Positions 25,335 through 33,090 of a DNA stretch of 64,000 nucleotides are shown here, one piece after another. How positions within the stretch are numbered: position 1 is the first letter of the stretch; every line of letters begins with the position of its first letter. The notes below the pieces were generated by a model. It searched no databases. It was given only the letters and a program-made list of their open reading frames with translations, and was not told the DNA's origin. The stretch is from positions 1 through 64,000 of the forward strand of contig NZ_QJKB01000008.1 in assembly GCF_003201815.1 (NCBI RefSeq). The letters are read 5' to 3'. The stretch comes from Undibacterium pigrum. GTDB taxonomy: Bacteria; Pseudomonadota; Gammaproteobacteria; Burkholderiales; Burkholderiaceae_D. The translations under genes and the position numbers were made by a program.

Positions 25335-26150
25335 TCAGCCTACCACGGCAAATTGCCCTGCATTGTCCGCCAGCCATTGCTGCGAGAGGCTGGCATCATG
25401 CTGGCCGGGGTGAAAGTCCTTAGCCAGATAATCACGCCAGGCCTGGCGATTGGCACTGATGATGCCAGCTTTGCCGAACAGGAAACCCCAGCCACTGCGC
25501 CAGCTGGATAACTTGAACAGCGCCTTGTCATGCCAGAGATTGCGCATGGTCTGGTATAGCACGTCTGTCATGAAGACCATGGTGATATAGCGAAATACCT
25601 TGATGCGCCTGGGGTAGTCACCACCTGCTGCCTGATAGATATCATAGGCGGTGCAGCGATGCTCGGACTCTTCTGCACTATGCCATAGCCACATGGTTTT
25701 CAATCTGTCTTCACTGCCTTGCAAGGCATGTGGATGACGCAACATCCAGTTCGCCAGAATGGCGGTGAAATGCTCAGTCGCTGCCGTAGCAGCCAGATGC
25801 AGGCGCACATCGAGATGGGCATTTTTTTCCAGACGCCGCAAGGCCCGCCTTTCTATGATATTCGGAAACCCCAGTTGCTCCAGATGGGCATTGAACAGGC
25901 TGTGTATGCGTCTGTGGGTTGCCTCTTGCCCTATGAAACCACGCACTTCCTGTTCATGCTTTGCGCGTGCTGCATCTGGCAAGATCTTCAAACCAGCTTT
26001 AACAGAATCGATGAAGTATTGTTCGCCCACAGGAAAACTCATCGACAAGGCATTGAAGAAGGCCGAGCGAAAGGCATCACCGCCATTCCAGCGTGCCGGT
26101 ATAGGGGCGGCCAGATCAATCAGCAAACGGCGGACGACAAGTTGAGTCAT
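25335..26150 (-). CDS. PF10118-type predicted metal-dependent hydrolase (ferritin-like)
   Basis: A 271-aa soluble helical protein matching the PF10118 pattern. Possible di-iron ligands appear as FPVGEQYF, GQEATHRRIH (E-x2-H), TEHFTA and WHSAEESEHRCTAYD (E-x2-E-H). These suggest a ferritin-like carboxylate-bridged metal site, as in hydroxylases and desaturases, despite the hydrolase name. Function is not established. It starts 9 bp after the acyl-CoA ligase stop and precedes the second sulfatase by 56 bp. An oxygenase acting on an acyl-CoA or acyl chain would suit the context, but this is inference. Confidence 0.8.
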   Translation of the reverse strand: MTQLVVRRLLIDLAAPIPARWNGGDAFRSAFFNALSMSFPVGEQYFIDSVKAGLKILPDAARAKHEQEVRGFIGQEATHRRIHSLFNAHLEQLGFPNIIERRALRRLEKNAHLDVRLHLAATAATEHFTAILANWMLRHPHALQGSEDRLKTMWLWHSAEESEHRCTAYDIYQAAGGDYPRRIKVFRYITMVFMTDVLYQTMRNLWHDKALFKLSSWRSGWGFLFGKAGIISANRQAWRDYLAKDFHPGQHDASLSQQWLADNAGQFAVVG

Positions 26151-26159
26151 GATTTTTCC

Positions 26160-27833
26160 TCAGTCCAGGTTGCGCAATTCACGTCGCAATATCTTGCCCA
26201 CATTACTCTTGGGCAGTTCGGCGACAAAGCGTATTTCCTTGGGGATTTTGTAGCCTGTCAGATGCTGGCGGCAGTGGGCCAGCAAGCTTGCTTCATTCAA
26301 GGTGGGGTTCTTTTTGACGACAAAGATTTTCACGACTTCACCCGCATGGGCATCGGCCTTGGCGACGGCCGCCACTTCCATGACATCAGCATGCATCATG
26401 ACGACTTCTTCAATTTCATTGGGGTAGACATTGAAGCCGGACACCAGGATCATGTCCTTCATCCTGTCGACGATTTTCAAAAAGCCCTGTTCATCCATGA
26501 TGGCGACATCGCCAGTGCGCAGGTAGCCATCGGCTGTCATGACCTTGGCGGTTTCTTCCGGCCGCTGCCAGTAACCCTGCATGACTTGCGGGCCCAGCAC
26601 GCATAATTCGCCAGCTTCACCAGGCGGTAATTCCTGCCCGCTGTCATTGCGGATAGAGACATAGGTCGAGGGCAGGGGCAAACCTATGCTGCCGCTGTAT
26701 TCTTTCATGTCCAGCGGATTGACAGTGACCGAAGGCGAACATTCTGTTAGGCCATACCCTTCCACCAGCGGCGAACGGGTGACTTGCTGCCAGCGTTCTG
26801 CCACCGGCCTTTGCACGGCTGCGCCACCACCTATGGCAAAACGTAGCTGGCTGAAATCGATCCTGGCAAATTCAGGCTCATTCAAGAGGCCATTGAACAA
26901 GGTATTCACTGCAGGCAAGGAGACAAAGGGATACTTTGCCAGTATTTTGACAAATTCAGGTATCTTGCGCGGATCAGCCACCAGCACATTGGTGCCACCG
27001 AGTCCAACAAAGCTCAGGCAGGAACCAAGCGCAAAGATATGGTAAAGCGGTATCGCCGTGATGCTGGTGATTTCTTGCGACTTGTCGAGGAAAGGCGCAC
27101 TCCATAGTTCACCTTGCTTGGCATTGGCGAGTATGTTCAGGTGACTGAGCATGGCACCCTTGGACACCCCCGTCGTGCCACCGGTATATTGCAGGAAAGC
27201 CAGTTCATGCGGTTCTACCCTGACGCTGCGGTAGTCACTGGCCTTCCCCAGGGCCAGCACATCCAGAAAACTGACATGCCCGGGCAGTTTATAGGGCGGC
27301 ACCATTTTCCTGACCTTGCGTATCAGGAAATTACCCAGCATGCGCTTCACAGCTGGCATCATGTCAGCCAGGCCAGTGACGATGACATGTTTGACGCTGG
27401 TATTGGCAATCACTTTTTCCAATGTATGAGCAAACAGCTCCACCACAATCATGGCAACTGCACCGCTATCCTTCAACTGATGCTCAAGCTCACGCGGCGT
27501 GTACATGGGGTTGACATTCACCACCACATAACCAGCCCGCAAGAGGCCAAACAGGCAGATTGGGTATTGCAGCACATTCGGCATCATCAATGCCACCCGT
27601 GCACCCTTGGGTAATTTCAACTGGTTCTGGAAATAACTGGCTAGCTGCCGCGACAGCAGGTCAAGTTCATCATAGGTATAGCTGACGCCACTGCTGCCAC
27701 TGATAAAGGCACGGCGCTTGCCATAGGTCTTGACTGCCTGTTCAAAATACTCGCCTATCGAAGTCAGCGCCGCCACATCGATATCCGCCGGCACCCCGGC
27801 GCTATAACTGCGCGTCCAGATTCTCTCCATCAT
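26160..27833 (-). CDS. long-chain fatty-acyl-CoA synthetase (FadD-like)
   Basis: AMP-forming ligase of 557 aa that should activate a carboxylic acid to its CoA thioester. The P-loop-like motif YTGGTTGVSKGA, the YGLTECSPSVT motif, the TGD of YLRTGDVAIMD and the terminal lysine in PKSNVGKILRREL are all present. I start at the ATG at 27833, with GGAG 7 nt upstream. The longer frame to 28010 would read through operator copy E. First gene of an operon with the PF10118 protein and the second sulfatase. Substrate is probably the acid made by the aldehyde dehydrogenase of the island. Confidence 0.92.
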   Translation of the reverse strand: MMERIWTRSYSAGVPADIDVAALTSIGEYFEQAVKTYGKRRAFISGSSGVSYTYDELDLLSRQLASYFQNQLKLPKGARVALMMPNVLQYPICLFGLLRAGYVVVNVNPMYTPRELEHQLKDSGAVAMIVVELFAHTLEKVIANTSVKHVIVTGLADMMPAVKRMLGNFLIRKVRKMVPPYKLPGHVSFLDVLALGKASDYRSVRVEPHELAFLQYTGGTTGVSKGAMLSHLNILANAKQGELWSAPFLDKSQEITSITAIPLYHIFALGSCLSFVGLGGTNVLVADPRKIPEFVKILAKYPFVSLPAVNTLFNGLLNEPEFARIDFSQLRFAIGGGAAVQRPVAERWQQVTRSPLVEGYGLTECSPSVTVNPLDMKEYSGSIGLPLPSTYVSIRNDSGQELPPGEAGELCVLGPQVMQGYWQRPEETAKVMTADGYLRTGDVAIMDEQGFLKIVDRMKDMILVSGFNVYPNEIEEVVMMHADVMEVAAVAKADAHAGEVVKIFVVKKNPTLNEASLLAHCRQHLTGYKIPKEIRFVAELPKSNVGKILRRELRNLD

Positions 27834-27860
27834 CAACAGTCTCCATATCGCTTTTGTTTT

Positions 27861-27878
27861 CAATACAGTAGTGTATTG
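27861..27878. promoter_or_regulatory. TetR-family operator, copy E
   Basis: CAATACAGTAGTGTATTG lies within an extended palindrome of 11-bp arms (TTTTCAATACA ... TGTATTGAAAA, 27857-27882) and is the most symmetric of the five copies. It is 28 bp upstream of the acyl-CoA ligase start, where repressor binding would block initiation. Confidence 0.78.
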
Positions 27879-28052
27879 AAAACTGGATGTCAATGGGAAT
27901 TGTGTGGAGACGGGTAAACGCTGTGTATTGGCAGCGTTCCAGTGATAGGCGATGTGGGAATGACTGGCGACAGATAAGCGCGCCAGTTTATTGAGACAAA
28001 GGTAAAGCAAAACAAAACAAGGTAGCAGGTAGCACCAGGATGTCTTGCCCTT

Positions 28053-28074
28053 GTGGGAGCGGCTTCAGCCGCGA
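28053..28074. repeat. single REP-like unit
   Basis: GTGGGAGCGGCTTCAGCCGC plus GA, matching one arm of the element at 16665 with one change. No inverted partner follows. The surrounding non-coding stretch 27879-28134 holds nothing else that I can identify. Confidence 0.7.
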
Positions 28075-28134
28075 TTCTCCTTCGGGTTACTACTCAGCCT
28101 CAAAGTGAGCCTGGGTAGTTAATTATTTGTATTC

Positions 28135-28665
28135 TTATTCCCACTGCGCACTACCGCTTCTGTCTGTTGCCCCATAGATGGTACGAGCTACAGCGCACAG
28201 GGCCATGACTTGCACCATTAGCAAATACCAGCCTGCGCCACCTGCCGCGACGGAGTCGCTGGTGTGCCTGTCCAAATGCATGGTGTGTTTTACCCTGGTC
28301 ACGTAGAGTGAAATGAATTCCATGAAAGAATCCAGCGATGGATGTGGCACGCTGCCCATGAAATAGAAAGACAGGTAGATGCCAAGAAAAATCTGCACCG
28401 CAAAGGCGACGGCGACGATCAGCAAGAAGGCAAAATCAATATGGCGGGGCTGGAAATGGAACCTTGTCGCTCCCAGATAAAAGCCACTCAGAGCAGCAAA
28501 ACCCATGACAAGCGCGCCGATGGGTAGCAAGACCATATAAGAGAAAGAAAAAAGATTAAACCCGGTCATGCGCCAGGCCAGGGTGTTGAAGGCAGCGACC
28601 AGCATTGAAGTGATCAGGCAAAATAGCCAGGTAGTGAGCCTTGCATGGGTAAATAGGGATGTCAC
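28135..28665 (-). CDS. hypothetical four-helix membrane protein (176 aa)
   Basis: I do not recognise the family. Four hydrophobic segments lie at about residues 12-32, 40-65, 77-103 and 145-165. A loop between the third and fourth contains HTMHLDRHTSDS. There is no signal peptide apart from the first helix. No neighbour gives a functional hint: the next gene on the same strand, 170 bp upstream, encodes an exported protein. Confidence 0.6.
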   Translation of the reverse strand: MTSLFTHARLTTWLFCLITSMLVAAFNTLAWRMTGFNLFSFSYMVLLPIGALVMGFAALSGFYLGATRFHFQPRHIDFAFLLIVAVAFAVQIFLGIYLSFYFMGSVPHPSLDSFMEFISLYVTRVKHTMHLDRHTSDSVAAGGAGWYLLMVQVMALCAVARTIYGATDRSGSAQWE

Positions 28666-28835
28666 AATTTGCCTTGGGCTTGATGGAAGATGATGGTGTT
28701 CTTGGTGGTACTTTTAGTAGCACGCTGGCCAGCACCGGTATTAAAAATCGGGACCGATGCTATCTCAGTGATGATCTTCCGTCAAGATACTCTGGCTGGA
28801 GGGGCGACTGGTCGGTTCTGTCTACGCCAACTATG

Positions 28836-29609
28836 TCAATCTATCAGCGCCTTGACCAGAATGCGTCCATCGGGCATCTTGCCTTCCTGTCTTAGCATGA
28901 TCTGGCTTTGCTTGGCAAACCAGAATTTGGATACCGATCCGGGGCGGTTGTAATCACTGGTCACCAGCCAGCAATCGACATTGCCAGTTGGCCCGGCTAT
29001 GCTTTCTTCACCTGTCACTTTGAAGGTATAGTAAGTTGGTGCAGTGGTGCTGCCAGGGTGGTAGAAATTGACCCTGGCTTCGTAGCCCGGCGCAAGCGGC
29101 AGCGTCTGGAAAAATTCCAGGTCGGTTTCAAAATTGTAGCTGGGTTCGGCTGATGGCATGAGGAAGTCTTTCTGGCTGTTCTCGGCCAGGTCTTTCATGC
29201 CAGTGATTTTGTCGGCGCTAAAGATAAAGCCTTCGACCATATGCTTGCCATCTTTGTCGGTGATACGCTCGTGGCTGATGGGTTTGAAACTGGGAAACTG
29301 TGCCAGGGAATCCAGGCGCTTGGCTGCTGGTGCTGGATTGCCAGCCGGATTACCTGCGCTATCCCAGCGTTGCCGGATACGTATGCGGCGTTCACCATCC
29401 TGCTCCACAAACAACACCTCACGCGACCAGATATCCAGCGGCGTGCTGCTGTCGCCATCCTTGAAATAGCGCAGATAATGATGCGTGCCTTCTTTTAATA
29501 AAGCGATGCGCGCCAAGGTTTTGCCAGGGTACAAAGTTTCACCGGCAGCCTGGGCATGGCTGATACAGGCAAATAGCAGGGCCAGGGCAGGGATTACAAT
29601 TGATCGCAT
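28836..29609 (-). CDS. exported hypothetical protein
   Basis: Signal peptide MRSIVIPALALLFACISHAQA with cleavage near residue 21. The mature part is beta-rich, with repeated motifs such as WLVTSDYNRPGSVSKFWFAKQSQIMLRQEG. That ending resembles DUF3108-type periplasmic proteins, but I am not certain. I start at the ATG at 29609, which opens directly on the signal peptide; an ATG at 29654 would add 15 polar residues in front of it. Probably periplasmic; function unknown. Confidence 0.65.
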   Translation of the reverse strand: MRSIVIPALALLFACISHAQAAGETLYPGKTLARIALLKEGTHHYLRYFKDGDSSTPLDIWSREVLFVEQDGERRIRIRQRWDSAGNPAGNPAPAAKRLDSLAQFPSFKPISHERITDKDGKHMVEGFIFSADKITGMKDLAENSQKDFLMPSAEPSYNFETDLEFFQTLPLAPGYEARVNFYHPGSTTAPTYYTFKVTGEESIAGPTGNVDCWLVTSDYNRPGSVSKFWFAKQSQIMLRQEGKMPDGRILVKALID

Positions 29610-29706
29610 TATTGTCTCGCTGTATGAGAATTGAGTAGATTGGGAATAAGGCAATGCTGAATTATGGAATCAGACTTGTATCCTGCAACTAAGTTCCTGT
29701 TGACAT

Positions 29707-29766
29707 GCAGGAGAGGCTTTAGCCGCGAATATTGAATCAGAGCTTCCCGGCTGAAGCCGATCCTGC
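29707..29766. repeat. degenerate REP-like inverted repeat
   Basis: Left arm 29707-29729 and right arm 29744-29766 pair with a few mismatches around GGCTTTAGCCGC and GGCTGAAGCC. It is the same family as 16665-16726, here between the divergent exported-protein gene and the pgeF gene. Confidence 0.7.
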
Positions 29767-29805
29767 AAAACAGTAGTGGGTATTTAAAAGTGAAACCTGT
29801 TGTAC

Positions 29806-30561
29806 ATGCCGGATAAAAAAGTCGCTAAAATCTTGCTCTCAACAAAATTACCGGAGCCAGCCTTGCATCGCAGCCACCCTAGTCACCAGAGCCAGCACCA
29901 TAGCAGCGTTCTTTCCAGCGTTCCCGGCATACGCTATGGCTTTGGTAATGCACGCGACTTCGTCCCTGCCAGCCTGAGCGGGTATTGGGATACTGTACCC
30001 AACAAGCTGCAAGTGCATGGTATGCGCGTGGTGGAAGTGACGCAGAAACACCAGCAATGCGGTGATGCTGATGCGTTTTTCACGCGCCTGCCGGGCATAC
30101 CCGTGACAGTGATCACTGCTGATTGCGTGCCTGTGCTGCTGGCCAGGCGCGATGGCAAGATGATCGCTGTTGCCCATGCGGGCTGGCGCGGCATAGTCGG
30201 TGGCGTGGTGCAGGCTTTGTGGCAGGAACTGGCCGCCCAGGGTGAACAGCCGCAAGACTGGGTGGCGGCCATAGGTGCGCATATAGGCCCTTGCTGCTTT
30301 GAGGTCAGTGAAGAACTGGCGGCAGATTTTGTGCGGCAATTCCCTGAGCTGGATGCATCAGCCATCAACCCGCGTTACCGCCACGTTGACCTGAATGTAC
30401 TGGCCAGACGTGCCTTGCAGCAAATTGGTATCAGTGAGATAGACCATGCCGTGCCTTGTACCATGTGCAGCAAAACCGCAGAAGGCAAGCATGTCTACCG
30501 CAGTTATCGCCGTGGTGACCGTAATTCTTTCCAGCATTCAGGGCTGGTGATTTTGCCTTGA
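29806..30561 (+). CDS. pgeF: PgeF (YfiH/polyphenol oxidase family) peptidoglycan editing factor
   Basis: Member of the YfiH/PgeF family, which in E. coli removes misincorporated residues from peptidoglycan precursors and was earlier described as a multicopper polyphenol oxidase. The zinc ligands are visible as His71 (QVHG), Cys107 (ITADCVPVLL) and His124 (VAHAGWRG). GAHIGPCCFEVSEEL and the terminal RGDRNSF motif are also typical. The ATG at 29806 gives 251 aa; a TTG two codons earlier is possible. No clear ribosome binding site. It converges with the LysR gene, with 8 bp between stops. Confidence 0.92.
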   Translation: MPDKKVAKILLSTKLPEPALHRSHPSHQSQHHSSVLSSVPGIRYGFGNARDFVPASLSGYWDTVPNKLQVHGMRVVEVTQKHQQCGDADAFFTRLPGIPVTVITADCVPVLLARRDGKMIAVAHAGWRGIVGGVVQALWQELAAQGEQPQDWVAAIGAHIGPCCFEVSEELAADFVRQFPELDASAINPRYRHVDLNVLARRALQQIGISEIDHAVPCTMCSKTAEGKHVYRSYRRGDRNSFQHSGLVILP

Positions 30562-30569
30562 TCTGACCT

Positions 30570-31466
30570 CTAAACCTTGTCTTGCGCGTGCTGGCTCAGG
30601 TAGCCAAGAAAATTGCTGGCAATGGGAGACAGGCGTTTGCCTTGCAGGTGAACGATATACCAGTTAGACATGATGGGAAAATCCTGTACGTCCAGGACGG
30701 TCAGGTTTTGATCTTTCAAATGATCACCCAGGGCATGGCGTGACAGTATGGTCAGCCCCATGTCGGCAGCAACCGCTTGTTTGATCGCCTCGTTGCTGCC
30801 GAGTTCCAGTCTGACTACGGGTGTGATCTTATTTTCGCTAAAGTAGTGCTCGCACGCCAGCCTGGTGCCAGAGCCCCGTTCACGCAGGATGAAGCGCTCA
30901 TTTAATAACCGGGCAAATTGCAGCCGTTTTTTCCCCGCCAGAGGATGGTGCAAGGGCGCAACCACGACCAGTGGATTTGGCAAGAATACTTGTTTGACGA
31001 CGTCGATGTCCTTAGGGGGAGTGGACATGATATAGATATCGTCCAAATTGTTTCTCAGACGCTCGACGACGCCGTCACGGTTTTGCACTTCAAGTGCGAT
31101 ATCAATTTCTGGATACTCCCTGCAAAAGTCGCCCAGCATGCGAGGGATAAAGTATTTCGCAGTGCTCACCACGGCTACGCGCAAGCTGCCCTCGGTCAAT
31201 CCTTTCATTGCAGCGATTTGCTGTTCAAAGCTGCCCCATTCATGAGCCAGAGTGCGGGCGGTGCTCGCCAATTCTTCGCCTGCCTTCGTCAGGTACAATT
31301 TTTTGCCTATGACTTCATATAAGGGGATACCTATGGTGTCTGTCATTTCTTTCAGTTGCATGGATACCGTCGGTTGTGTCACATGACAAGCGCGTGCAAC
31401 AGCACTGATGCTGCGTAGCTCTGCCAGGCGTATAAAGATTTGCAATTGTCTAAAGGTAATATTCAT
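30570..31466 (-). CDS. LysR-family regulator, CbbR/CmpR-like
   Basis: LysR protein of 298 aa. The HTH (RQLQIFIRLAELRSISAVA through VTQPTVSMQLKEM) and the effector domain with ILRERGSGTR and GSNEAIKQAV look like the CbbR/CmpR branch, which senses carbon metabolites. It is divergent from the SbtA-type bicarbonate transporter, 63 bp away, so it very likely regulates that gene. The gap contains the AT-rich dyad ATAGGTTTTTATCTAT just after its own start, a candidate binding site. Confidence 0.88.
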   Translation of the reverse strand: MNITFRQLQIFIRLAELRSISAVARACHVTQPTVSMQLKEMTDTIGIPLYEVIGKKLYLTKAGEELASTARTLAHEWGSFEQQIAAMKGLTEGSLRVAVVSTAKYFIPRMLGDFCREYPEIDIALEVQNRDGVVERLRNNLDDIYIMSTPPKDIDVVKQVFLPNPLVVVAPLHHPLAGKKRLQFARLLNERFILRERGSGTRLACEHYFSENKITPVVRLELGSNEAIKQAVAADMGLTILSRHALGDHLKDQNLTVLDVQDFPIMSNWYIVHLQGKRLSPIASNFLGYLSQHAQDKV

Positions 31467-31529
31467 AGGTTTTTATCTATGATTGTATTTAATAAAATTG
31501 ATTTTACCTTATGATTGCCTGCGCTTACC

Positions 31530-32528
31530 ATGCCTGCCATCGATATACTTAAGGCAGATATGCAGAGCTTACTTGACCCCGCCATCCTCTTTTTTGTCTT
31601 TGGCATCCTGGCTGGCTTGATGAAATCAAATCTGGAGATTCCCTCTCAGATTGCCAAATTCCTGTCGCTGTATTTACTCATGGCCCTGGGTCTGAAGGGC
31701 GGTTTTGCGCTGGCGCATTCTGGTCTCAACTTGCAACTGGTGACCAGCCTGGGCTGTGCGGTCGCATTGGCGCTGATTGTTCCTGCTTTGGCTTATCTGG
31801 CCTTGAAGCGAATTTTGCCAGCCCTTGACGCCGTTGCTGTGGCGGCGACTTACGGTTCTGTCAGTGCCGTCACGTTTATCACCGCGGTGCAGTACATGGA
31901 CGTGAAGGGCTTGCATTACGGTGGTCATATGGCGGCTGCGATGGCGCTGATGGAGTCGCCAGCGATACTGTTCGCCGTGATCGTGGCAAACACAGTGCGC
32001 AAGCGCCATGCGACTGCAGGGGCGAGTGCTACTGTACCCACGTTAAGCAAGATATTGCACGAGTCCTTGACAGATGGTGCGCAGTTGCTGTTGTTGGGCG
32101 CCATGCTGGTAGGCGTACTTTCCGGTGACGCAGGCAAGGCATCGATGCAGCCATTTTCTGGCGACCTGTTCAAAGGCATGCTGGCGTTCTTTCTGCTTGA
32201 TATGGGCTTAAAGGCTGCACGCAACCTGGCACAGGTGCGTGGAAAGTCTCCCTTGCTGATCGCCTATTCCTTGCTGGCGCCGCTGGCCCATGCCGGAATT
32301 GCACTAGGCATGGCAAGCTTGTTCAGCTTGCCTGCGGGGGATGCTGCGCTGTTGATGGTCCTTGCTGCCAGCGCCTCGTATATTGCAGTGCCGGCTGTTT
32401 TGCGTTTTGCTATTCCTGAAGCCTCACCTGCACTGTATTTGGGTATGTCATTGGGATTGACCTTTCCATTCAATATTTTGCTTGGTATTCCTTTGTATAT
32501 AACAATCGCCCATATTGTATTGATTTGA
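31530..32528 (+). CDS. SbtA-type sodium-dependent bicarbonate transporter
   Basis: Integral membrane protein of 332 aa with about ten hydrophobic segments and the SbtA family pattern. The start is DPAILFFVFGILAGLMKSNLEIP, with YGSVSAVTFITAVQYM in the middle and a pseudo-repeat beginning DGAQLLLLGAMLVGVLSGD. It should import bicarbonate with Na+. The ATG at 31530 is used rather than a TTG at 31515. No PII-like SbtB gene, carbonic anhydrase or carboxysome gene lies nearby, so it may serve anaplerotic carboxylation rather than autotrophy. Confidence 0.88.
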   Translation: MPAIDILKADMQSLLDPAILFFVFGILAGLMKSNLEIPSQIAKFLSLYLLMALGLKGGFALAHSGLNLQLVTSLGCAVALALIVPALAYLALKRILPALDAVAVAATYGSVSAVTFITAVQYMDVKGLHYGGHMAAAMALMESPAILFAVIVANTVRKRHATAGASATVPTLSKILHESLTDGAQLLLLGAMLVGVLSGDAGKASMQPFSGDLFKGMLAFFLLDMGLKAARNLAQVRGKSPLLIAYSLLAPLAHAGIALGMASLFSLPAGDAALLMVLAASASYIAVPAVLRFAIPEASPALYLGMSLGLTFPFNILLGIPLYITIAHIVLI

Positions 32529-32607
32529 AACCGCCACACCTGATTTGCTTAAAAAGCATACAATCTGGCATGCCTGATCGGGCTTGTTCAACTTTGGCGG
32601 ATTCAGC

Positions 32608-33090
32608 ATGAGCAAACATAACTTGAATATCAACGGTAAGACGCAGGTGGTGGATGTTGCCCCTGATACCCCCTTGCTATGGGCGCTGCGCGACAGCCTG
32701 AACCTGGTTGGCACCAAATATGGCTGTGGCGTGGGGCAGTGCGGTGCCTGTACCGTGCATGTCAATGGTGCGCCCACCCGTTCCTGTCTGGTGCCGGTAT
32801 CTGCCATGAGCAAGCAAAAGATCACTACCATAGAAGGCCTGGATGCCAAAGCCATGCACCCGCTGCAAACTGCCTGGCAAGAGCTGGACGTGCCGCAATG
32901 CGGCTATTGCCAGGCAGGCCAGATCATGACGGCTGCCGCCTTGCTCAAAGACAAGCCCCATCCAACAGATGCCGATATCGACGCTGCCATGGGCGGCAAT
33001 CTGTGTCGCTGTGCAGCATATATACGCATACGGGCAGGCATACACAGGGCGGCAGAAATCGCTAATGGCAAGAAGAAGGTGGCGAAATGA
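32608..33090 (+). CDS. (2Fe-2S) subunit of a molybdenum hydroxylase (isoquinoline 1-oxidoreductase alpha type)
   Basis: A 160-aa electron-transfer subunit. The plant-type 2Fe-2S cluster is bound by Cys40, Cys45, Cys48 and Cys60 (CGVGQCGAC). The second cluster is bound by Cys98, Cys101, Cys133 and Cys135 ([11 protein letters not shown]). It pairs with the molybdopterin subunit encoded just downstream, with a 4-bp overlap (ATGA). The ATG at 32608 opens on the expected [10 protein letters not shown] start. Together they form an IorAB-type two-subunit enzyme without a separate FAD subunit. Confidence 0.93.
   Translation: MSKHNLNINGKTQVVDVAPDTPLLWALRDSLNLVGTKYGCGVGQCGACTVHVNGAPTRSCLVPVSAMSKQKITTIEGLDAKAMHPLQTAWQELDVPQCGYCQAGQIMTAAALLKDKPHPTDADIDAAMGGNLCRCAAYIRIRAGIHRAAEIANGKKKVAK

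Noticed and set aside
27834..28010. 59-residue N-terminal extension of the acyl-CoA ligase
   Set aside because: It spans operator copy E and lacks a ribosome binding site; the family starts near the ATG at 27833.
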